The translations under genes were made by a program, and so were the position numbers. Below are positions 8,209 through 17,800 of a stretch of DNA of 22,414 bases, piece by piece; positions within the stretch are counted from its first letter, which is position 1, and each line of letters starts with the position of its first letter. The notes beneath the pieces are model-generated. The model saw only the letters and a list, made by a program, of their open reading frames with translations, ran no database searches and had not been told where the DNA came from. The stretch is from contig JADIIU010000176.1 in assembly GCA_027603945.1 (NCBI GenBank), forward strand, positions 1 to 22,414, read 5' to 3'. The DNA is from Terramyces sp. JEL0728 (taxonomy: Eukaryota > Chytridiomycota > Chytridiomycetes > Rhizophydiales > Terramycetaceae).

Positions 8209-10669
8209 ATGTCTGCGCAACAGAGTGATCCATCGCTGAACAGTAATGAAACCAATCCAGTGCCCAATCCATCTATTCGCCAACAAGAAATAGCAGAACC
8301 GGATAACAGTGCTCAAAAGACAAAAGGAGGTAGTTGGAAGCTGCATGGAAAAACTGACAGTCACCAACCATGGGAACGAAATTCTCAGCAAAAGAAACAA
8401 CCTACCAAAAATACTGTCAATTCAACTGATAAATATTCAAATATATCATCTGATACTGGAAATCCGAAATGGGAAAAGTCCAAATACCTTTCAAACCTTC
8501 AATCAACAGCACACTCTAATTCCAATGCAGTAATCAAAGGGAATAATAAACAAGTCGAATTCAAGACCCGCAAAACTAGTCAACAAAATCTAGCAGAGTC
8601 AAAAAACGCAAACAATCCCTTTGGACACAATTCAACTGTTAAGCAAACTGGCCCTGCTGTGCCAAAAAAACAATCTACTATCAACGATTATTATACCACA
8701 ATGCACCATTATCGAAATTCGCAGCAAAAGAAATCCGGAAATTCGTCAACCCCAATCAAACATACCCAGAATATTCCTCCTAGGACGCCTGACAGTAAAC
8801 TTCAAACTCCGATGAAAGGCACTCCAATCTTTGTTCCAAACAATGAACAGTTTGCCATACATCCCGTCCACTCTCCATATTGGAAGAAAAAGACCAACGT
8901 CTACAACAAGCACGCTGTAACAAATATCCGACTCAATGAACAGATATACAAACCTCCTATGTTTCAACCATACGCATCCCAAAACCTTACCACCACCAAG
9001 AAACCTGGCAAAGAAAAAGACTTGATACTGGATATGATAAAAAAGATATCGGAAAAAATTGATTATCAGAACGTAAAAGTGCCTGAAATGCAAACAGAAT
9101 TGAGACCGTACCAACTCGAAGGATTAGGCTGGTTGAAAACCCGTGAAATCGACTGTAACGGAGGGATATTAGCTGATGATATGGGGCTTGGTAAAACTGT
9201 ATCAATGATTGCACTAATGTCTTCCACCAGGAAAAAGACTTTGATTATTGTGCCATTACCTGTTCTTGACCAATGGGAAAAAGAAATAAGGACAAAGGGC
9301 CCACCATTTCAAATAGCGAAATTCCAAGGCGCTAATCGCAGATCATTGTTTCCAAACTTTGGCAAATTTGATTTAGTAATCACAACATACAATGTAATTG
9401 TCAAGGAATTTTCTGCAGATGGTATACAAACCAGTCCAATTTTTACCACTCCTTGGGGGAGAGTTATCCTGGATGAAGCGCATCTGATCTGCAATAGCAC
9501 AACAAAATCCGCTCAAGCGTGTTTCAGTCTTCAAGCTGAAAAAAGGTGGTGCTTGTCAGGAACACTTATTCAAAACAAGATTGAAGATTTATTCAGCTAC
9601 TTTCATTTTATCAACAGAAAAGATTATGGAGACCTAAGTAACTTGCATTAACCCTAGAAATATTCAAGGACATGTACATTGCTAGGTTTGATTTGACGCG
9701 AAAGGAAGCGCTGCAAAAATTTCATCTATTGTTCAAAACCTATGTATTAAGGAGAACCAAGGATGCTGCAGATATTATTACGCTGCCGCCAATTAATATT
9801 AACACAACCTTTCTGGAGTTTAGCAAAGAGGAACGTAGCGACTATAATCGAGTTGTAGATGTTTACAAGGAAAAGATCAAAGATTTGCAATTTGAGGGCA
9901 AGTCTCAGGTTAGTCAAGCATTGGTGCTCTTAATGCGCACCAAACAAGTATGTGTGAACAAGGAAATGGTCCAGCATATCTTTGATGGAGATGGTGATAA
10001 AGAAGTGAAAATCGGCTCTGTTGACGATGATTGGGAGGACGATTTGGTGGCCATGATGAAAAGCGTCAAAATTGAAACTAGTTTCGAGTCTACTAAATTC
10101 CGAACGGTAACCAATACTAACGTAGGCAGTGGACATTGTTAAGCATTATAACGCACAAGGATCTAAAACTATTATCTTTTCCCAATTTACCACTGCCTTG
10201 AATTTACTTAGGGTTAGTTTAGAGAAACAGGGTTTAAAGTATGCTCATTTGGATGGGAAAATGAATGCTAAACAGCGGACTGCACAAATCTCAAAGTTTG
10301 AGAGCGATAGTGACTGCGGAGTGCTATTAGCTTCGCTCAAGTGTGCATCCACTGGACTAAACTTGACTATGGCATCAAATGTAATATTATTGGATTTATG
10401 GTGGAACCCAGCGATCCAAGGTGCATTTTGCTAATATAGAACAAGCATACGGGAGAGTACATCGGATGGGCCAAACTAAGCCGGTCAACGTCCACATACT
10501 AGTAATGAAAGACTCGGTCGAAGATCTCATACTAAAAATACAAGAAAAGAAATCCAATCTTGTCAAATCGGCATTTGGAGAAAACAAGATGGACAAAATG
10601 TCTGCAAGCGATATTTTCAGTATTTTCAACATCCCGTATATTCCACAAAATAAAAACAGTTTATTGTAA
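8209..10669 (+). CDS. SNF2-family ATPase of the Rad5/Rad16 group, no RING finger
   Basis: Exons 8209-9637, 9658-10106, 10126-10420, 10440-10669, with introns of 20, 19 and 19 bp (phases 1, 0, 1), give 800 aa. It is a nuclear DNA translocase, likely in repair or chromatin remodelling. Residues 1-280 are polar, Asn/Gln/Ser/Lys-rich and probably disordered, with a canonical PIP box QSTINDYY at 155-162. Helicase motifs: DDMGLGKT (I), LDEAH (II), LSGTLIQNK (III), then the C-terminal lobe TIIFSQF, LDGKMNAKQR, STGLNLTMAS, WWNPAIQEQAYGRVHRMGQTKPV. The DEAH box, LSGTLIQNK and WWNPAIQEQA favour Rad5/Rad16/TTF2 over Snf2/Chd. Rad5 and Rad16 carry a RING between the lobes; here exon 2 has no Cys/His array, so TTF2-like is possible. 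Splices restore GDL-KIF, FRT-AVDIVKHY and PAIQ-EQAYGR. Start: first in-frame ATG; another ATG at 8204 is out of frame. Confidence 0.93.
10649..10654 (+). terminator. Poly(A) signal AATAAA inside the last SNF2 codons
   Basis: AATAAA encodes Asn-Lys, ending 12 nt before the stop codon TAA at 10667-10669. It forms a near-palindrome with the opposite-strand signal of CFAP206 at 10660-10665. Confidence 0.4.
10660..10665 (-). terminator. Poly(A) signal AATAAA overlapping the CFAP206 stop codon, minus strand
   Basis: On the minus strand CAA-TAA followed by A gives AATAAA. It lies within the coding end of the convergent SNF2 gene, so both 3' ends share one element of about 20 bp. Confidence 0.5.
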
Positions 10670-12922
10670 AGCAGTTGGTTTCTTTGGTGTTTTTATCAAC
10701 GGCGGTAATCCGTAAGCTCCACCGCCATACGGAACTGGACCTCCCTCCAAGTCAATACTAAGATCTATAACTTTAAAGTGGTGTTTTCGATCGGCTAACG
10801 GTGTCTGATACATGTTTCTTTTAATAGGTACGACCCCATTGCGCAATCCAGCCAAATAATGCTTTGTCCTTGGCACTCCCGTGCTATTAGCCCTCGTAGT
10901 CTGCACAAAATTATTCCTAAATAAAAAATGAATTACTTTGGTGCATAATGCTGAGTTTCTGAATCTCTTCTGAAATGCGAACTGTCGGTCTGGCAAGAAT
11001 GTGTTCTCTTGTCTTTTAAATTCGCCAGCATCAAGGCTTCTCTCCGCATATCCCATTCATTCCATTTATAATTAGGCTTGATGTAGGAATCGACTATATG
11101 TGTATCTACCTGACAGCCTGCCTCAGCGACAATTGGCATTTGTCCGAGTAGCTGCTGTCTAGAGTACGACTGTGCCTTTTCCAGTGTATCGACAGTCGGA
11201 AAGAATTTGTATAAATGCAGCAGCTGTACAAATGGCGGTCTGAGTTTGGAAAGTTGGATAATTTCGTCAACGTACCTATGTTAATTCAACTCACTGATCT
11301 GGCTGCTTAAAGAACTCTACGGCAGCCGGGATAGTTTCGAATGCTAATAGTCTGTCCTTGTATCTGACCATACCAATATTTTTATCACCTGGAACAACTA
11401 AACCATCTCTACTAACTAGTGCATATGGGCAAAACCCACCAAATTCGACTGGGAGTTGGTAATACATTGTAGTGTTTCCTGGGTGTACAACTTCAACATT
11501 CTTTGTAATCATACCTAAAGCTGTCATTGTCTGCGTTGCTTTTTGAATAACTTCATGTTCTAAGTAAGTTTTGATTATACCATCTGAAATTTCAGGTTCG
11601 ATATCAGTCATAAATGGCTCTGATAATGTAACTGCAATGTCAGGCACAATAATGTCAAATGATGTTGCTGATTGTACAAGCGTGTTGAGTATGCCTCTTC
11701 TGAACGACAAGTAGAAGACTTGGTCGAACCACGAAGACCAAAACGTAGCCAAAGATATAAATAATGGCTACATTAACCGGCTTTTACGTAAACTTGGTCC
11801 ACTGGAACAGCTGTTTTTGATCTGCAGGCAAATTTCAAATCTTTGAGCGCTTGATCATACCGGTTTGTTAGCTTTTGCAAAATTTGTTGAGAACTGCCAA
11901 CTTGTTCCTGAAGTGCATCCAAGTAAATCAAATACTGTCTATTGAACACAAGTCCATGGTTTAATAATTGTTCCAGCTCTTCTGAAACTTCGGAATTCGG
12001 GGTTTTCTTTCTGTAATCTAGCGCAGCCTTGTACAGTTGAATCTTTGTCTCACAGTCCTGCATTTCAGAGCGCACCAAGAGACTAAGATCTCTCCACTCG
12101 CCTTGGCAAATATCAGGCAGATTTTCGATAGTCTCCCCTCCCTTTTCCAAATTTTTGTTGAATAGTCTGATTCCGGTAACTAAATTTGTCAATCCAAGTA
12201 ATTGCTGCTCTTTTTCTAGTCGTGGAAGCGAAATAAATGTGCTTAACTCGCTATTTGGAAATACAGATTCCAGAGCAGCTGAAATGAGTTTAATGTACCT
12301 GTTGCCTCTCTGATTACACGCATGTCCGTTGGAACGCCAATATTACTTTTCAGTAAAACATACGACACTATCTTCCTGTTCAGCGCTTCAAAAGCTGGAA
12401 TAGTTTTTTGCCGGGAATCAATAATCTCTCTTAGTAATGTGGAACACTGTTCATTCTTGGTTGCCTTTTCCAACTTCAAGAAATAATCTTGTTAGCGCTG
12501 GAATACCTTGCGCAGCAAAATGCGTATCGAAATACACCTGCACCCTAACTGTTTCCATTTCAGGGTCGTTCGTGGATGTAATTTTCTTTATGCATATCTT
12601 GTTAACACTACCTTACGTTTATTAGCCTGTCGACTTCTTCTTTTGGTAAATCAACTGCGATATTGAAATGGTTTGAAGGATCCAGGACTACGGCGCGTAC
12701 CATGAATGCCGCCAGCGTATCAGTTACTTGGTATGGCTTCACTGCTGATTGAATTCCACCAGCGAAAAACTTTGATACTCCATTACTGTCATTACTTTCA
12801 CTATTTTCATCAGATTTTGTTCCAAGAGCAGGCTCTATGAATTTGGTTTTCAATATATCTGTCGACGATGTGACTATTTCTTTAATTATTACTTTTATGA
12901 CATCCTCAGAGGTGCTGGCCAT
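10661..12922 (-). CDS. CFAP206: CFAP206 (FAP206), radial spoke/axoneme protein
   Basis: Seven exons on the minus strand: 12922-12617, 12597-12507, 12487-12299, 12278-11788, 11767-11295, 11275-10937, 10916-10661. Six introns of 19, 19, 20, 20, 19 and 20 bp (phases 0, 1, 1, 0, 2, 2) give 714 aa, somewhat longer than the human protein (about 620). CFAP206 anchors radial spoke 2 and nearby dynein to the doublet microtubules of motile 9+2 axonemes. Recognised stretches: LTNLVTGIRLFNKN, KTAVPVDQVYPLFISLA, FGGFCPYALVSRDGLVVPGDKNIGMVRYKD, and the family's C-terminal block WNEWDMRREALMLANL...THSCQTDSSHFRR...TQHYAPK, then KHYLAGLRNG. The last 50 residues are Pro/Gly-rich and unconserved. The two first introns end in AAG rather than TAG or CAG. 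The presence of this gene implies a flagellated stage. Its 3' end overlaps that of the SNF2 gene by 9 bp. Confidence 0.95.
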
Positions 12923-13096
12923 TTCTACGTGTCAAAGTTTTTGAAAGGTTGACGTAATTGCCTTTGAGCAGTTTACCTTGCTATTAGTAATGCAGAGTAA
13001 ATGCTCCTTGGCATTCGTATCGCAAAACGTTACAGTTCTCTCTCGGTAATTAGAGGCATCAAAACAAATTAAAAACACAGTGTTTTATCATGAGAT

Positions 13097-14579
13097 TTAA
13101 ATTTGAACAGCAGCGACCTCGTGCAAGTACCCAGCAAGCAACTTGATACCTTGGAGATAATTGGACTTGTCAAGTTTTTCATTGATAGAGTGAGCGCCAT
13201 CGTCACCTCTGCCCATTGGCAACAACAAAACGCTCTTCTTCAAAGCTTCTTGGAATGTAAGAGTAACTGGAATAGAACCACCTTCTCTAGTAAGATCTGG
13301 TTTAACGCCGTGGACTTTTTCGGTTGCCTTTGATGCAGCAGCAAAGTTCCAGTTGTTGACATCAGCAACCCACCATTTTCCAGCGTGTTTACATTGAATA
13401 GTAATCTTGTTTTTGCTCTTCAATTTTGCGAATTCAGACTGAACATATTCAGATACTAGTCTTGTGATTTCTTCTGGCTTTTGGTTTGGCACAGTTCTGA
13501 TACTGAATTTGCCAACAACTACTATTAGGATTAAATACCTTTAGCTGGAATTACAGTCTTTTCACCAGAAGAGTAGAAAGCTCCCTCGACACCGTGCAAT
13601 GAAAGGGACGGGAATCTCCATCTTGCCATCAACGCATCCTTTTCAACGGTAGAAATGGTGTTTTCAGCAGCAATTGCATTGTAAATATCCTTCATATCAA
13701 AGTCCAACGATTTGTAAATTTCATGTTCTTGCTCAGTAACTGGTGCGACAGAGTCCATCAGTCCAGGAATGAGGATCTTTCCATCTGGTGAAACCAACTT
13801 GGAAAACAAGTGGGCCAGATCAATCATAGGTTCATGAACAGTGCCTCCGAAAACTCCAGAGTGCAAATCTCTCCCAGGTCCAGAGATTGCCAGATGGAAG
13901 TAAGATACCCCACGCAAACCATAAGTCAAACATGGTTTAGTAGTTCCTAACCAGTAGTTGTCTGAAATGCATACGCAATCGACATCCTTAAAGTATTTGT
14001 CTGAATTAATTCAAGTTACCGGCTTCAGCATGAATCAATTCATCTAATCCTTCAGAGCCAGATTCCTCCATTCCTTCAAAGCACATTTTCAAATTGACTG
14101 GGAATTCTAATCCCAACTTTTGGTGTAGTTCGATAACATGCAACCAGCTGATAACTGGACCTTTGTCATCGCTGGAACCTCTCCCGTTCAATCTTCCTTG
14201 TTCGTCTTCTCTTAAAATGAATGGATCGCTAATTAAAATCAGAGTACCTGGTCCATCCATCAGATTCGAATGCTGGTTGCACGTCGTAGTGCCCATAAAC
14301 CAAAACAGTCTTTTTCTTTGGATCAGTGCCGTAAGTAGCCAAGACCACAGGTGGTAAATCAATGACTTGTCCTTCAAGGGTTTGCTTTCCTACTTCACGC
14401 ATTGAAACAGAAGCACCCAATTTCTTCAATTCGGTTTCCAACCATTGACCCATCTTGCGGACATGAGGACGATGTTCAGCGGTCCCGGATACGGAAGGGA
14501 TTGCTACTACTTCAGCAAGCTTCTTAATGTAATGAGATTCATTGCTATCAACGAATTGAGAGATTTTTTCGTAAGTCAT
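13097..14579 (-). CDS. DUG1: M20 metallodipeptidase, Dug1/CNDP2 type
   Basis: Exons on the minus strand 14579-14248, 14228-14020, 14000-13539, 13518-13097, with introns of 19, 19 and 20 bp (phases 2, 1, 1), give 474 aa, the usual length of Dug1/CNDP2. These cytosolic di-metal (Zn/Mn) enzymes hydrolyse Cys-Gly and other dipeptides and take part in glutathione breakdown. Metal and catalytic residues are present: H97 and D99 in GHYDVQP, D in [10 protein letters not shown], the Glu pair in [11 protein letters not shown] in [11 protein letters not shown], and the C-terminal His in [13 protein letters not shown]. The lid-domain signature [23 protein letters not shown] is intact. Splices restore DGWT-SDPFIL, AEAG to ADKYF, and [11 protein letters not shown]. 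The start MTYEKISQF is the conserved position; longer reading into the upstream gap adds nothing conserved. No AATAAA at its stop; ATAAAA lies 9 nt downstream. Confidence 0.96.
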
Positions 14580-14846
14580 TAAAAAAGGAAAATTAAAGAT
14601 TGCGTGACCAGTTGGGCAATGCCACAACCTCTAGGTCTAATTAAACAGAGTTGCTCTTGCCCAACGTTCCCAAATTCCGTAGTAGCCACCAGTGCACATT
14701 AATTGCCCTTGCAGTCCTGGTTGTCGAGGAATGTAGCCAATTGTCCTTCCAGCCAAAATAATGCAATCGACCGGTCGAGTTACACAATAAACTTGATAGC
14801 CCAACCATTTTGTCCGAAAAACAAAGTTGTCCAAAATCTTGAATCT

Positions 14847-17800
14847 ATGGAAAAACAAAAAAAGGAAACAGATTTCAAAGCAATTCAGAAACGAGATGAA
14901 ATTGATGAAAAGATGGGCTTCCCCCGCTTCGTAGAAGGGGAAAAGAGGCTAGGTTGGCTTGTTAACATCAACGATACCATTGTTGATACAGGTGTAGATA
15001 AGGATGGATCAGCTGGTGTAGATCTATACTTTTTGCAAAACGATGGCAGCTCTTTCAAGGCAACAGTCATTTATCAGCCGTACTTTTACGTCCTTGCCAA
15101 AGATGGATTCATTGGCGATGTTGAAGAATTCCTTCGACGTAAATTCGAGAAAAAGATTTCACTATTAGAATTGGTTCACTTGGACGACTTGGATTTGGTA
15201 ATCGTTGCTTTATTTAGAAAAACCACTTGACCGGTAACAAGAGGAAAGCGCTGAAGCTCTCATTTCATAACAATGTACAGTTCCGCCAAGTCAAGCAATT
15301 CCTTTCTCCACTGGTAAATAGCAAGAAGGAAGGGACGGAAGCAATTGACCAAATCACTGGGCTGCGAGAGTATGATTTAATGTACTACACTCGAGGTAAA
15401 TTTATTTAATTCAGTGACCATTGATAGAGATCTGCGTGTTGGATTGTGGTATAACGTGGAACCAAAGCAAGGAGTAATCACAATTGAGCCGCGACCAGAC
15501 ATAGTTACCAGGGCTGACCCCGTTGTGCTTGCGTTTGATATTGAAACAACCAAACTGCCACTAAAGTTTCCAGATTCCGCAATTGATTCAATAATGATGA
15601 TCTCCTATATGATTGACGGCCAAGTAGCTATTATTAATACAGGGGTATTTGATTACAAACAGAGATATCGTGTCTCAAGACATTGAAGATTTTGAATTTA
15701 CCCCAAAGCCCGAATACCAGGGATCATTCACCATTTTTAACGAAGACAATGAAGTAGGACTACTAAAACGATTCTTTGAACATATCCAGCAGGCGAAACC
15801 CCATATATTTGCAACGTATAACGGGGATTTCTTTGATTGGCCGTTTATCGAAGCAAGAGCTACTTTGCATAGCATCGACATGTATGAAGAAATTGGATTC
15901 TGTAAAAACAACAGCGGAGAATATCTTTCTAGTTACGCCAGTCACATGGACTGCTTCTGCTGGGTAAAAAGAGACTCTTATCTTCCTCAAGGAAGTCAAA
16001 ACCTGAAAGCTGTAGCTACTTACAAATTAGGGTATAATCCAGTTGAATTGGATCCCGAAGATATGACTCGGTACGCTGCTGAAAAACCGCAAATCCTTTC
16101 GCAATACTCGGTTTCCGATGCCGTAGCTACGTATTATCTCTACATGAAATACGTGAATCCTTTTACTTTTTCGCTCTGCAATATTATTCCTATGCATCCG
16201 GATGACGTGCTGCGTAGAGGCAGTGGCACTCTCTGTGAGCATCTATTGATGGTGCAGGCGTTTAAAGCCAATGTTTTGATGCCAAACAAACATGTTGACA
16301 AGGGAGGAAACTTTTTTGATGGCCATTTATTAAACAGCGAAACCTATGTTGGCGGCCATGTAGAAGCTCTTGAAGCAGGTGTATTTCGTAGTGATTTCCC
16401 AACAAAATTCAAATTGTCAAGTGAAGGATTCCAATCATTAATCGATGAGATTGACAACGCACTAAAGTTCAGTATAGAAAAAGAGGGAAAGATTGACTTG
16501 AAGAATGTGCTGAACTATGATGAAGTGCGAGCCGATATTGTTAAAGAATTAGAAAATCTGCGTGATCATCCAAACAGAACAGAAACTCCATCAATTTACC
16601 ATTTGGATGTTGGCGCAATGTACCCGAATATTATCCTCACGAATCGTTTGCAACCTGATGCGATTGTAACCGACAAGACCTGTGCCTCATGCGACTTTAA
16701 TCAAGGCGAAAACAGCACCTGTCAAAGAAAGATGCCATGGTCTTGGCGAGGTGAATATTTTTTATCATCTAAAGGTATACCAAACTTACATCAGGCGAAT
16801 ACAATATGTTGAAAAACCAGCTCGAACAAGAAAAGATTCAAGTAAAGGAAGAATACAAGTCATTCCACGAATTGCCGCATTTTGAGCAAGATTCTTTCCT
16901 GAAAAAGAGAATGTCAGAGTACACTCGCAAGGTTTACGGGAAAACATATGAAACCAAAGTTGTTGAAAAGGAATCCATCGTTTGTCAAAGAGAAAACCCT
17001 TTCTATGTCAACACTGTACGTAATTTCCGTGACAGGAGATACGAATATAAAGCACTTTTAAAGTCATGGAAAAAGAAACTGGAACAGGCAATAGGTAGTG
17101 GTGATGCTGCTAAAATCGATGAAGGTAATATTCTCTTTTAAATCAGCATCGAAAATGACCGTTATTTTTGATTCGCTGCAGACTGCGCACAAGTGTATCT
17201 TGAACTCATTTTATGGATATGTAATGCGCAAAGGTGCGCGATGGTACAGTATGGAAATGGCTGGAATTGTATGTTTGACTGGTGCAAAAATTATCCAGCT
17301 GGCTAGATCAAGAGTCGAGCAAATTGGACGTCCGCTTGAATTGGATACCGATGGTATTTGGTGTATGCTTCCGAAATCATTTCCAGAAAATTTTACTTTT
17401 AAACTGCAAGGTGACAAGTCATACTTTATTTCCTATCCCTGTGTCATGCTGAACCATCTTGTTCATGACAAGTTTACCAACGATCAATATCAAGATCTTG
17501 TCGACGAAAAAACTTTTGAATACCAAATCAAGAAAGAAAACTCTATATTTTTTGAAGTAATCGCTGTGTAATATTAGGTCGACGGCCCATATAAAGCCAT
17601 GATTCTTCCAGCGTCAACAGAGCAAGACAAGCTGCTTAAAAAGAGATATGCTGTTTTCAACCATGACGGAAGTTTAGCAGAGCTGAAAGGGTTTGAATTG
17701 AAAAGAAGAGGAGAGCTGAAGCTGATCAAGAATTTCCAAAGCAGTATTTTCAAAGTGTTTTTGGAAGGTGACGACTTGAATGATTGCTACAAGCAGGTAG

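Noticed and set aside
12478..12491. Unspliced read-through of the second CFAP206 intron (...AAQGIPALTRLFLEVGKG)
   Set aside because: The read-through stays open for a while and looks plausible but loses the frame of the next exon; splicing 19 bp gives QDYFLKLEKATKNEQ and the family sequence.
14703..14846. N-terminal extension of POL2 from a TTG
   Set aside because: No ATG in this frame before 14847, and the extra residues have no similarity to Pol epsilon; 14847 is just before the conserved start of the family.
14637..14858. 73-codon minus-strand ORF between the M20 and POL2 genes, ending before the M20 start
   Set aside because: It starts from TTG inside the POL2 first exon region, has no in-frame ATG except near its end, and no upstream exon with a 19-22 bp intron could be found. 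The sequence more likely holds the divergent promoters, though the peptide looks fairly protein-like and deserves a database search.
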